From the NCBI GenBank assembly GCA_009733575.1, contig ML769522.1:1-64000 (forward strand): a stretch of 64,000 nucleotides of DNA. The letters are read 5' to 3'. The stretch comes from Gymnopus androsaceus JB14 (lineage: Eukaryota > Basidiomycota > Agaricomycetes > Agaricales > Omphalotaceae). Positions 1 to 10,465 of this stretch are shown here, in pieces. Within the stretch, counting starts at the first letter, position 1. Each line of letters begins with the position of its first letter. A model generated the notes under the pieces. That model made no database searches, was not told the DNA's origin, and saw only the letters and a list, made by a program, of their open reading frames with translations. The position numbers and the translations under genes were made by a program.

Positions 1-405
1 TATTAAGATTCGTTGCATGTATTCCCCGTTGAAAGAGCCACCCTTCGAACGTGACACAACAAAGTCTGAATATGGACACAGAAATGAAACGCATTTCGAC
101 GCACTGAGACCAGAATCCACAGCTTGCATTCACAAGATCCCATCGTTTCACTTTTTCATCCCAAGGTTTATTCGTGCACCCATTTTTGCTCTTGCTTTGA
201 TTCAAACCAGCATTTAGAGAGTGGGGCCTAGTGAGGAGCAATTGTATATACACAAGTAACGAAGAATAACTAATATAGAGTGATTAGGCGGCGTAGGCTG
301 CTAGCGATGCATGTATAGGACCCATAAATGGAAAAGATATCGAAAGTAAAGCAAGACAAGGTCATAGCACTACACATCTGTTGGTTCATTTTTGAAAGAC
401 AAGAA

Positions 406-1891
406 TTAGGCTCTTCTATAAACATCTGCTGGGGCATCGTGTCCGGAACGGCTATAGTCCCTGCTAGAACGTCGAGGAGGAGCCCCAGGAGGAGTTGTCG
501 GGTAATTTCCATTTTGAGGACCCGAGTAGTCATAAGCAGCAGAGCGAGGAGGGGGACTTGCAGAACGCCTGGTGATCACCAACTAAGCGGAAGGGCATCA
601 AATATAAGCGGGATGAACATTACCTAGAGAATCTTTCAGGTGTATGTCCCCGAGGAGGATAGTCCGCATAACGAGGAGGGGTCAGTGGCCTACCTCGGTC
701 TCGGTAATCGTAGTCACTGGACAAAGATACTCAATGAGGAAGCAGTTGATACAACAACAGAAGGTGAATGATTACCGTGGCGGGGCGTATTCATCACGAT
801 ATCTGGGAGGCGTCCGGGGTCGTCCAATCGGCACAGCAGGGGCCGGAGGTGGATAGTTAGCATATTTTGAATCACGGCTATAGCGATCGTAGCGATCGTA
901 GGCAGCATAAGGAGAAGGAGCGGGAGGACCACGATAAGCAGGTTCAGCGTAACGACTACTTCGGTAATCAGCCGGCGGAGGAGGAGGAGGCACATAGCGG
1001 TCTCGATCCCGAGGGTAGTCATCGTAACGAGAGCGAGGCGGATAGTAATCACGAGGAGGTGGTGAGGGAGGTCTACGATAGTCACGGGTAGGATAGTCGT
1101 AACGAGCATCGCGAGTATCACGAGAGTCACGAGGAGGGGGAGGAGGCAAGTAGTCTCGTTCGATGCGGTCAATCAACGGAGGTTCGCTGCGACGAGAAGA
1201 TGTACTAGGGGGCCTAAAAGAAGCTGAGTTATGAAAGGTAATTTTGAGATAGAGCAATCACTCACGGCCCAGGATGATGAGGACATTCCCTAGAAGATCA
1301 AAATAAAATTAATGTCAGGCGAACTTTCGCAGTTTTATCATTGAGGCGCGCTCACCTGGCCCAATGACCCATTTCCCCACATCTGAAACACGACAAGGGG
1401 TCACTAGAATATTTTGCAGTTCTACCTCCTCCGCGAGAGAGTTCAACCCTGATTTTATTGCCCATGAAGGTGCCTTCATGGTATTTGCTTACACTCATTT
1501 CAGCTGCTTCGCGAGTCTCGAATTCCTGTAAAGGATGAGCCGAGGAGAGTTGCGTGAAAGAACAACACGTACGACAAAACCATATCCGACTCTGAACAAA
1601 GGCTTAGTACACGCCTGGCTCGCAAGAAACAAAGACATACTTTAATTCGATTGCCACAATGTCCCCGATCTTTCCAAAACAATTTTGCAGATCCTCTTGT
1701 CTGGTATGTTCGGGAAGCCCACCAATGTAAACTTTATTCGGCTAGAGAGACGGCAGAAAGTAAACAACCCAGAATGATTGGCAAAGGTGACGTTGGTAGA
1801 GTAAAGAGCCCCGAAGGAACAAAGAGTCAACACCAGAACGCATCCAAAGAGCAAGCACAAAAAAACCCGGGCCTTCTCGTCGAGAATACAT
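406..1891 (-). CDS. RRM + CCHC zinc-knuckle SR-like RNA-binding protein
   Basis: Likely a nuclear splicing or mRNA-processing factor of the SRSF7/RSZ type. The exon near 1639-1741 encodes an RNP2-like VYIGGLP. The next exons encode an RNP1-like VGYGFVEF and then a CCHC knuckle (CFRCGEMGHWARECP) near 1360. The C-terminal half (exons ending about 772, then about 632-714 and 406-580) is a low-complexity tail rich in Arg, Tyr, Asp and Pro with RDYR/PPPPPR-type repeats. It ends ...VYRRA at a TAA. At least five introns of about 40-70 nt are visible. The start at 1891 (MYSRREGPG) is the nearest usable ATG, but the first splice donor is not canonical, so exon 1 is uncertain. RRM order and knuckle are seen directly; the splicing role is inferred from the family. 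Confidence 0.8.
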
Positions 1892-1973
1892 TGTTGGGCT
1901 GCCTGCTGGGTGTTACTCTTACCAGAAAACGAAGAATGTACAGATGGACAGAGTTGAACAGAATAGAGAAGAC

Positions 1974-2267
1974 CTAAGCACCTTGAACTTGCTTTTCACG
2001 AAACACAGGAGGTTCGAGATCTGGTTTTGGAGGAATTGAAGCATCACCAGCGCTCGAGCCACGGGGATAGTCTACAGAATTTTCTGGATCCTGGGCAGGT
2101 GGATTGTGGTGGTCATCAACTGCCATTAACCGGATCCAAGCTGTTAGGACCCATCGCCTGCTTCGTCGTTTTCCCGCCACACAGTCTGGTTCTGGTCGCC
2201 GTCCACAGCAGAGGGTGAAGATGACATCGATGGAGAAACAGATCAACAAGAAAATTTTAGCGCACAT
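1974..2267 (-). other. Unrecognised 97-aa open frame between two minus-strand genes
   Basis: Open frame with a hydrophobic N-terminus (KIFLLICFSIDVIFTLCC) followed by a Pro/Asp-rich hydrophilic tail ending KQVQGA. It lies between the end of the GH72 gene and the start of the RRM gene on the same strand. It could be a small secreted protein, untranslated leader of the RRM gene, or chance. No family recognised. Confidence 0.2.
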
Positions 2268-2422
2268 GCTGACTCATGCACTGAGTTTGAATTTAGTTTC
2301 CCAAAATACTTAGTCAGTAGTCAGTAAGTACACACAGAAGCAACACAAATCCATGATAATTTAGAGTAAGTAGTTATGGTCCAATAGGTCATGTATTCAA
2401 ATAAGTCCATAGATTACAGCAT

Positions 2423-4418
2423 TCAAGACAATGTCCAAACACCACTAGCAACACCAACAAGCACTACACTCAGTAATCCAGCAGATGGTCCCTGGCAATC
2501 AACGGAGCAGCACCATTCTTGGCAGAGGTGCTACCAGAAGAGGAAGAACCAGAGCCAGATGAAGCAGTGGCAAATGTAGAGGGTAAGGTAGGAACAAAGG
2601 TAGCAGAAGGGCTCGAAACGCAAGAGGTCTCTGCGGCCATAGCAGCTGCAGTTCCCGAGGCGCCTGGTAGAATATTTTAGCACTTGTGCGATGTTCAAAT
2701 GACAACTAAAACCTACCCAATGGGTTAACAGTACCATTTCCACCAAAGCTGCATGACTCGGGGTTCATTCCGTTTAGCTCATAATACTCGTTCATAGTAA
2801 AAGAGAGCTGAATAGCTACGGAAGACGGTCAGTCCGTAATCATCACACGAATGAAACTGAATTTACTTGGATCACAGCCAGAGAGACGACCATAGACTCC
2901 TGTGGTTCCATTACCGCCGATATCATTACAGCTGCCTCCTGGCCTGCCCGAGGAGACCACAAGCGGTATTGATGAGTGGTCCTATAAGTCCAGAGTAGTT
3001 GCTAATCGGCGGATTAAAATGGCAACCAAAAGTACTCTCCAAACATTGACAGGCAGCCAAGTTTGGAGTAGGTGGCAAAGAGCTCGAAGCTGCAAAAGAG
3101 CTATTTTGTCCTGGGCATGAAGGATACGTGGGAGAAGATGAACCCTTTGAAGGTGTTGTAGGAGGCGAGGTGACGTTATACTGGGCTTGAAGTCTCGTAA
3201 AATCGGCACTGGTCGTAACAGTCGTTCCATCTGAAGAAATGTTCACCATCCCGAACTGTCCCTGTGAACTAGTAGCAGGGAAATAGGAGAAGGCAACACC
3301 ACCAGACCAGACATCGGACATTTGAGAGCTGAACAGCGCTGCGACCTCTGTCCAAAGACGGGGAGGAGAAGTGATACAGCCAAATTCACTAAAGTATGCA
3401 GCAACATTGTAGCCCGCAAAATCGGCTTCGACACCTGCATAAGATGCTTCAAAGCTTGAGGCTCCGCACCATTCACTGAAAAGAGGTGAGTAAAATCTGA
3501 AAACAGCTGCGGCGACATAAAAACACGGACTAGTTATTCAGACCATAGAGATCGATGGACGTCGACCCGGAATTGGTGTTGGACGGATCGCATGATAGAT
3601 AATTGGCTACAGGATCACGGAAAGTCGAGTCTCCATCGATAGAAGCATAACCAACAAGAGCAGAGGACCCAATGGAATTGCTAGAGGGCGGAAACGTATC
3701 AGAGGCTAGCCGAAATGAATTTAAACGAGGAAGCGTACAGATATGCTTTAATATCGCGAGCGGCAGCCTTTATATACGCAGCAACGGCCGTTTGACCAGT
3801 AAGGATAACCTCATTTCCAACATTGAAAGCCAAGACGTTGTCGTATTTGCTGAAAACGTGGATAGTCTCAAGATATTGATCGAGAATGTTTGTACCCCAG
3901 GAGGGAGAACTCGTGTCAATAGAACCGTTGAGAGGAAGAGCAAGGTCGATGCTGTAGAAACGCAGTCAAAAACCGTACAAAATGCGAAAGCTTCAGACGT
4001 ACATAGCATAAATTCCAGCTGAACTGAAAGTGCTCATACAGGAGTCGTGGTCCAGAGAAGCGTTCACGGAATACACCCTGACAGTGTTTACAGTAAGCTC
4101 CTGGAGAAATGGCAAGTCCCTAGTGCACCCTGCTCCATCGGCAAGAGGGTCAGTAAATGTGTCTGGTTCGAGGAAAGGGTTGTCAGAGCTCGTATCAGTG
4201 ACCGTGCCTAATATTTGCCTGCGTTAGGATTTAATGCTAGAGAAAGTCGAGAAACGACGTGCCTTGGGGCTGGTAAGCGATTCCCTTGATATAAAACGAC
4301 TTCCGTCTCCTGTATAGAGATATCTGCCTGACCGAGTAACATTAGAGATGGCCTCGACAGAAAAGAAGCAGGAGGCCGCCAGGAGAAGGATGAAATAAAT
4401 TGTGGGTGGTTTCGCCAT
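2423..4418 (-). CDS. GH72 beta-1,3-glucanosyltransferase (Gas/Gel family) with X8 domain; two frame breaks
   Basis: GPI-anchored cell-wall enzyme family that elongates beta-1,3-glucan chains. The N-terminus is a signal peptide (MAKPPTIYFILLLAASCFFSVEA) followed by the GH72 start with a short 'GSRF' motif. The acid/base region FNVGNEV lies near 3800-3830 and the nucleophile region YFSEFGC near 3380-3400. An X8/CBM43 Cys-rich domain (ACQCLESTFGCHF) lies at about 2900-3070, then a Ser-rich stretch. The last part encodes a hydrophobic GPI-type tail (LLSVVLVGVASGVWTLS) ending at 2423. Two single-base frame breaks are present: an extra base inside X8 near 2940, just before the GGSCNDIGG motif, and a break in the last exon that otherwise stops at 2470 before the GPI tail. 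Splice sites (GTAAAT near 2870) keep the frame between the two. Either assembly indels or a decaying gene; the rest of the gene looks well preserved. Confidence 0.85.
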
Positions 4419-5492
4419 AGCTAGTCTAAATTAAAGACTCGACCAATATTTTGCAGTGGAAGGAGAAGGCAAGTGGCGAAAGAAGCCAAGGCCCGACGTT
4501 TAAAGTCGCATGAGGCCTCGGCATTTTTTGAATGCATGCCATGATTGATCAGTGTCAAGCCCTCCCCTCTCCGCAAGAGTCAGGCGATCAATATTATTTC
4601 CCCAGGCTCCCCACAACAGGAATACTCAGGGAGTTATGTGTGCTTTTCAATATTACAGTGTACAGAACATGAATCCGAACATGAGATCCCTCTCCCTCTC
4701 TCCGTCGAGCCCTGCGGCGTTCTTTGCCCGCTCTCCTTTGTTCTCCTCCGATTAAGGAAAGTTCGCTGTGGAAGTTTCGGTTTGATTGCCCAGCTCCGAG
4801 ACGACGAACTGCTTTGCTACGTCCGCAGTTTTACAGGGAAAGGCTTACCATAACTCAAAAGACAGCTCAATACATACCTATACATACCCGGTCTTTACAA
4901 AGGTTCGGTGCAGGCGAAGGAGTTGCTGTGTGTGGAAGGAAATAATAGCTGTTATAATTCCTCCTACCGTGACTAGTTCATCGCGGAGATACGTGCAATG
5001 ATTGGTACGTTTCAACCTCGTCGCTCGAGCTCCTAGCTAGAGAGGGATGGCCACTGATCCAGCCAGCAGCGGCAAAACGATTCAGCAAGGCTTCTCTTTC
5101 TTGCGTGTACATTCTCCGGAGAATGGTGAGCCAAATTTAGCCTCGATTCTCATGGGTGAGCTATTTTTCACTCCGAATCGTGGGCCTTGAAACTCTATTT
5201 CACAGTCGCGGTCCTCAATATACTCCAAGTGGTAAATTCGAAACGCTTGGGAACATAAGAGGGCTTGAGCGGAGCTTTGCTTGGGAAACAAGCGTAGATT
5301 TCCGCATCAGTCTGGAACTCCAGGACTCTTGTTCGTCTCGAAGCAAATGATTGAAGAGGCGGCCGCACTCTCAATACCACCTCCGTAATGGGTAAGCATC
5401 TTTTTACTTTGCTGACGAAGCCACTGCCATTGTCGAGAGAACTAGGGCTGTTTAACGCATTCAATGGAAGTAAAAGATAGCAGACAAAGTGA
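4419..5492. other. Intergenic, no gene seen
   Basis: About 1.1 kb upstream of the GH72 gene and downstream of the oxygenase-like gene. Short frames on both strands have no recognisable motif or splice-linked continuation. It presumably holds the GH72 promoter. Confidence 0.5.
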
Positions 5493-7091
5493 TTACGCAG
5501 GATTCTGCTCCTTATAATGCTCATCAAATACACGCTTGCTAAACTGACCAAATGTAACTTGAGGAGAGAGCTGCTGGTCAATATTGGGCTGCATGAAAAG
5601 CGCAAATGTCTCTCTCGAGACTTCGCCCACTCCAGAACTTGATGCACCGACCCTTACACAGTGAGGAGTTGCGCGTAATTTTCCTCCAGTAGCTATTTCC
5701 AATGCTTCGCCCGTCTGAAGAAAACAGTCAACGTCAAATCAAAAGGAAAACTACCACCAACCTGGAATGCGAGACAATCGACGGGTATGGATACCTTCGT
5801 CAGGTCACCTCCTCGAGTTCGGATATAGAGCCCGGAGGAAGATGACGGTGAAGATACTACATTTGGTTCTGTTCCTGAAGTCGTTTCTTGAAGATACATA
5901 GCCTGTGTGGAGCACCGAGTCAGGAATGAGATGATTCTATACTTGGTGACCTACCGAGCACAAGCCGGTCAATAGCGAATGGTCCAGATGAAATCCACAC
6001 CAGCTGTCGATTGGTTCATCCTCTGTGGACAAGAGCGCATCGCCTGAAGGCGGAAAATAGAGAAGCAGCCGTGCCTTGGTGGTTTGAGAGGTGCTGATCA
6101 AGTTCGGCAGAGAGACAGTTAAGTCGGAGAGCTGTTTCAGAGCTGAGGAGACACTGGTGAGTATCGTTACTCGCCTGTTTAATGAAGTGCATCACCGAAG
6201 GGTTGGCAGGCGGCCGCAAGCTCGCAGCCAATCTTGAACACAAACCTAGAGAGTCGATTAATTATTTCCAACAGAAAATAGAGCGCGTAATAACGCACTG
6301 GCCAAGATCCTTGAATGCTTGCTCAAATCCTTCCAAGCCCGGTTCATTAGCTTCGGGCCCTATTTCAACATAAATGCAAGTTAAGGTACTCTTGACGATG
6401 TATTCTTACAAATATTGGTGCCATAGTACTCTGGATAAGCTTCTCGATGATCTTCGGGGACGGATGGCGTATCAACAACAGGGTTAGCATAGAATGATCC
6501 TTTCAGAAAGTCTTCAAAGAGGCAAAGTCAGTTAAATGGTAAACGACGAAGCATATAAACATTCCACCTGGTTTTCCATTCATGATCTCCTATGGATTGT
6601 TCAGTGATAAAGGTTCGGTGGGAGGAACAGTCTGAAGCACCTTGCCATGCGACCATCCAAAGCTACAAAGAAATTTCAGCAAAAATCTTTCAAAAGATCC
6701 GTGAAAAGGAGCACGCACCTGTATCGACTGGAAGCATCTGTATATTTATCCCTCACAGTTTCATCTAGCTTGCTGAACTGGTATGCCAACTTGAGCAGAC
6801 GATGTCGGAAGCTAGCATATGCTTGGGGAAGATCGCGGACTACAATGATTCCTAAAGATTTGGGATCCGATCCAAAGGCCATCTCTATTTTCAAAGTTGC
6901 CCTGTAAATAAAGTGGGATGCTAATGGATTATGGAGCGCACGCACCAATAGAGGACTCCAATTCCAGTGGCGAAGATAGTAGATCCGCATAAGAAATGCA
7001 CACAGCTCCCTCCTCAGTATAGCTGATCGGCTGAAATCGCGTTAGAGCATCTCAATGGGACATCCAGTTTGAAGTATACCTTTGATGGCAT
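5493..7091 (-). CDS. 2-oxoglutarate/Fe(II)-oxygenase-like (clavaminate synthase-like) protein
   Basis: Starts MPSK at 7091; a first intron follows at once, then PISYTEEGAVCISYADL. Successive exons give FGSDPKSLGIIVVRDLP and FGWSHGKE, both typical of fungal clavaminate-synthase-like proteins related to isopenicillin-N-synthase oxygenases. The exon near 5960-6010 reads GFHLDHSLLTG, supplying the HxD pair, and RATPHCVRVG near 5640-5680 offers the distal His. The last exon ends EHYKEQNPA at a TAA. About ten exons with 45-60 nt introns. At the second intron the donor must be the GTGCGC at about 6945 to keep frame (SSIGAATLKIEMAFG). Substrate cannot be told. It is transcribed away from the PP2C relic across a 122-bp gap. 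Confidence 0.75.
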
Positions 7092-7213
7092 GATGAAGAG
7101 AAGCGCTAGCGCTCGATGCGAAATCACGCATGTGATGTGACGCCCCGCCACGGCGCCACATCTTGTTTTACGCGTCGACGGCTGTCGCTCTACGAGAGCA
7201 TCAGGAATGGATT
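7092..7213. promoter_or_regulatory. Short divergent intergenic gap
   Basis: 122 bp lie between the start of the oxygenase-like gene (minus) and the first coding ATG of the PP2C relic (plus). It is GC-rich (CGCCCCGCCACGGCG). It probably contains the oxygenase promoter. No specific factor site is claimed. Confidence 0.35.
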
Positions 7214-7990
7214 ATGGCCAACGGCACTTGGACCTTTGGTGCAATTTTTGACGGTAGGCAATAACTAGTATCCCTTGCTACCGATGCTTATAATTTTCAG
7301 GCCATGGTGGACCAGATGCGGCGGAATTTGTTCTAGAAACATTACCCTCGCTCGTGAAAGACTCTCTTGTGGCGCTCAAACTTACAGAGAATGCTCATCC
7401 AGATAACCAGACAGTTGGACGCCTTCTTCCAGAGGCTGTAGTAACCACGGACCTGCGAATTGAACGCGAATTTACTTCCCTCTTCTCTGCTGGGTGAGAT
7501 GTTCTCTCCGACCAGGAAATTCTTGCTGCAGTCACTTGTTCTGACGGTGTTACCATTCGGCCAGAGGCTTTGCGGTGGTACGTAGGGCTTCCATTGCCTT
7601 GATTGACCCATTCAAAGGGGTCCATCTGGCAAATCTCGGAGATTGCGATGCAGGTTCGTGCCTTTAATCTTTGTATGTATAATATTGTACATGTCTGAAC
7701 CGTAGTGGCAGTCTTATATGTACCGAATGCCAGCGGTACCGGTTGGAAAGGTCAAGTACTATCTGCGCATCATAACTGCGAGAACAAGGAAGAGCTCGAG
7801 CGAGTGAAGCAAGAGCATATAGGGGAACCCAATTGTGTTGATCATTCGCTGCGGTTTGGCAGAGTATTAGGGTCTATTGTTCTGACTCGTGGTAAGCTCC
7901 ATCATCCTCTCATTTTGAGCTCTTTTGATCTAGTACTGCCACCATCTTCGATTGTTCCCACGGTTCTTAAAAGATCGTTGGGCGTAAAAG
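7214..7990 (+). pseudogene. PP2C-type protein phosphatase fragment
   Basis: Opens at MANGTWTFGAIFDG, splices at GTAGGC and continues HGGPDAAEFVLE, giving the PP2C metal-binding DGHGG motif. Further on, IALIDPFKGVHLANLGDCDA matches the PP2C core and LRFGRVLGSIVLTR the later conserved region. The N-terminal segment normally before DGHGG and everything after LTR are missing. Between them an in-frame TGA near 7493 is followed by PP2C-like residues (SDQEILAAV) in the wrong context. A 70-nt intron could skip the stop but would remove that conserved-looking stretch. The fragment ends against a LINE. Best read as a truncated relic of a mitochondrial/Ptc-type PP2C; a diverged functional gene is less likely. 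Confidence 0.6.
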
Positions 7991-8070
7991 AAGCCTTACA
8001 GGCTATAGTATTCAGATTATTGAAGTAAAAACTACTCTTATTCATATCGTAAACCAACAACACAACAAAA

Positions 8071-9861
8071 ATGGCTGGTACACGGTCCACCACCAAACCA
8101 GTAACAGAACAAGAGAAAAACGAGTGGGAAAAAAGACTGATCCAACTAAAAATGATGAACCTGGGGGACGATTACTTTGACACCTTTCCAAACCAACTCT
8201 TAAACATAGCGAATAAACAGATACCAATAGTGTCAGCCAACACACCAGATAAAAAGAAAGCATGGGAAGCAGTACAGATGATGGCGAAGTTAATGAAGTG
8301 GCAAGGCTGGATGCTAGGCCAACAACCGTTGACTGACACGCTTGTCCAAGAGATAGTGGAGAAAGTGGCGGAGAAAGTGGATAATGCTTGTGAATGGACA
8401 GGAAACACGTCGGAGGTGCTCAAAAATGCTACCAACAGGCTAGAGACTCTGGCGGAAAAGTTCGCCCACTTGGAAGACAAAATTGACTCCATAAAACCCC
8501 CTCCAATCACGACAGACCCATTTGGTGCCCACCCCACCGAACCAGGAGAACTCCCACCTAGACCATCCTATGCACAAATGGCTGGTCCTGGTGCAACCAA
8601 CATTGCAAACCAGCTCCAGTGCCCCAAACACAATGCAGCCATTCTTGCAGGCCACATGACGGACAGAAGGTTCATTGTCCGCGCGGACGGTGACACTAAC
8701 ATAGACGAATCCGAACCAGTACTCCTCACAAAAGCTACCCACGCGCTAGACAAGCTTCTCGAAGCAGAAGGCGAAATGGAGGGCACCTCCCAGATTGCAG
8801 CTGTACAAAAGATTCGGGGCAAGGGCATAGTCTGCATCATGTGTTCAGTTGATGAGATGAACTGGATGAGACAAGGTGACAGGCTTACCCAATTCTGCAG
8901 TTGGTGGGGCGCGGCAGTCACAGCACGGCCCAATCTCTACAGTGTCTTCATGTGCTTCATCCCAGTCAGCACATCCATAGGCACAGAAACATTCCCGAGA
9001 GTTGAGGACATGAGCCAACTCCCATCCAAATCCATCGTGTCGATTGTATGGGCAAAGAGGGAAGAGAAACAGCACCCACATCAGAAGGCAGCTCACGTTA
9101 TCATTGTGTTCAACACAAGAGAGGCGGCCAACCAAGCCATCCAAAGAGGCATGTCAATTGGAGGAAAGTGGGTTGAAGGACACCACGACCTCAGGAACCC
9201 TCCGAGATGCATGAAATGCCAGCAACACTATCATATCGCGAAAGAGTGCACCTCAGAAAAGGATATCTGTGGCAGATGCGATGGCACTCACCGGACCAGC
9301 GAATGTACAGCCTCGAGCGACAACTTCTACTGCGCCGTTTGCAAGAAGCTGGGCCATACAGCGTCAGACAGGTCGTGCCCATCCCTAGCTCGTAAACTCA
9401 GGGAACGCACACAGCGAAACCCAGAAGAAGGATACAAATACTTCATCACTAATCACCCAGACACCTGGGTCAGGGATAACGAGGCAGCAGAAGCTGATCA
9501 CAAGAATTGGCAAGTTGAAGTCCAGAAGGACTATCAGGACAGATGGAAGGCAGTGAAAGGTGGAAGAGGGAGAGGGAGACTCACAGGTGGACCACCCAAA
9601 GAGGGCAGCGGATTCCCTCCTGGCTCCCAACCGCCGCAGCCCCAAACCCAACCCACGGGAAATGCTAGCAATGACAGGCTCCCGCAAGCACCATCCAACA
9701 CTCGCCAGTCTACCATCTACTCCTACTACCGGCCCAGGTCTCGCTCGTGCTACAGGACTGGCTCCCCACCTCCTTGCAGAAGCCACACACCCACCCACTA
9801 CGGACGAAGGGACAATGGCAGGGACAATTACGAGGAAGGGTACTGCCCTAGCCACTTTTAA
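8071..9861 (+). CDS. LINE ORF1 (gag-like, three zinc knuckles)
   Basis: Uninterrupted 596-codon frame without introns, unlike the surrounding genes. The N-terminal half is charged and helical. The central part has the RRM-like region common to LINE ORF1 proteins. Residues about 380-450 hold three CCHC-type knuckles in a row (CMKCQQHYHIAKEC, CGRCDGTHRTSEC, CAVCKKLGHTASDRSC). The C-terminus is rich in Gly, Pro and Arg. The likely job is to bind element RNA in the ribonucleoprotein particle. The TAA stop overlaps the ATG of ORF2 by one base. Confidence 0.85.
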   Translation: MAGTRSTTKPVTEQEKNEWEKRLIQLKMMNLGDDYFDTFPNQLLNIANKQIPIVSANTPDKKKAWEAVQMMAKLMKWQGWMLGQQPLTDTLVQEIVEKVAEKVDNACEWTGNTSEVLKNATNRLETLAEKFAHLEDKIDSIKPPPITTDPFGAHPTEPGELPPRPSYAQMAGPGATNIANQLQCPKHNAAILAGHMTDRRFIVRADGDTNIDESEPVLLTKATHALDKLLEAEGEMEGTSQIAAVQKIRGKGIVCIMCSVDEMNWMRQGDRLTQFCSWWGAAVTARPNLYSVFMCFIPVSTSIGTETFPRVEDMSQLPSKSIVSIVWAKREEKQHPHQKAAHVIIVFNTREAANQAIQRGMSIGGKWVEGHHDLRNPPRCMKCQQHYHIAKECTSEKDICGRCDGTHRTSECTASSDNFYCAVCKKLGHTASDRSCPSLARKLRERTQRNPEEGYKYFITNHPDTWVRDNEAAEADHKNWQVEVQKDYQDRWKAVKGGRGRGRLTGGPPKEGSGFPPGSQPPQPQTQPTGNASNDRLPQAPSNTRQSTIYSYYRPRSRSCYRTGSPPPCRSHTPTHYGRRDNGRDNYEEGYCPSHF

Positions 9862-10133
9862 TGAGTGCACAACCAGAAATAACTGACAGGGACAGACTTA
9901 CAATAACACAAATGAACACCAATAAATCCGTGAGCAGCATGCACGACTTTGTTGAAGGTGATAAGGGCAGGTCCCACGTATTGGCCATCCAGGAGCCATA
10001 CATCGACTATCTGAACAAATCTCAAGCCCTCTCCCAAAGGCCCAAACAAGGCCAACGCGCCACTGCAGTTTATGCCAGTCGCTTTGCAAGGGATAATTAC
10101 AATAAGCTTTTGATGACAACTCAGATTAGATAA
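9861..10133 (+). pseudogene. LINE ORF2 remnant (endonuclease N-terminus)
   Basis: The reading frame begins at the ATG inside TAATG at the end of ORF1. LTITQMNTNKS and HVLAIQEPYID match the start of the AP-like endonuclease/exonuclease/phosphatase domain at the N-terminus of LINE ORF2 proteins. It stops after 90 codons, before any catalytic His/Asp motifs, and no reverse transcriptase is present downstream. It cannot support transposition on its own. Confidence 0.75.
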
Positions 10134-10293
10134 GATATATACTACACTACTCTCATTATCCTCCCTTCCAAATGCGAATGGGAAGGAGTCTGCGACTAAC
10201 CGCTCTCAAAAACGAGTGGGCGCTAACTCTTGAATGCAATGCATGATGATACCGATGATGGTGTGATTGTGATTGTGTAAATCGAGAAAAGAT

Positions 10294-10359
10294 CTGGCCA
10301 TCGGTCAAGTCTTCGCCTACGCTGACTAACGCGCCAGAAACTACTCCCGTATCATAACC
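10294..10359 (-). pseudogene. Scrap of an MFS sugar/inositol transporter
   Basis: About 22 codons read GYDTGVVSGALVSVGEDL and onward, the TM1 signature of sugar/myo-inositol transporters. It sits directly after an AG that could be an old splice acceptor. Nothing transporter-like lies on either side: the LINE ends at about 10135 and the ABC transporter ends at 10466. A dead exon fragment. Confidence 0.55.
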
Positions 10360-10465
10360 TACCGGATTCATTCACCGGCTTCCTTTCGAGTTCAAGCTCG
10401 GAAAGCCTTTTAGCGCCTTTTTTGAGGAAATCGGCGTACACAAAATCGACAGGAAATATCGTAAT

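Larger units (their letters stand above)
8000..10140 (+). mobile_element. Non-LTR retrotransposon (LINE), 3'-truncated
   Basis: A complete gag-like ORF1 is followed by the first ~90 codons of an endonuclease-type ORF2. No reverse transcriptase, 3' UTR or poly(A) tail follows. The left edge is not exact: it lies between the last PP2C-like sequence (about 7900) and the ORF1 start at 8071. The right edge is near 10135, where unrelated sequence with a transporter scrap begins. LINEs normally lose the 5' end, so loss of the 3' part implies a later deletion or rearrangement. Target-site duplications were not found. Confidence 0.75.

Noticed and set aside
714..1172. 152-codon hydrophobic minus-strand frame
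   Set aside because: Alternative frame over the RY/Pro-rich exon of the splicing-type protein; no motif, and it conflicts with the splice-consistent frame.
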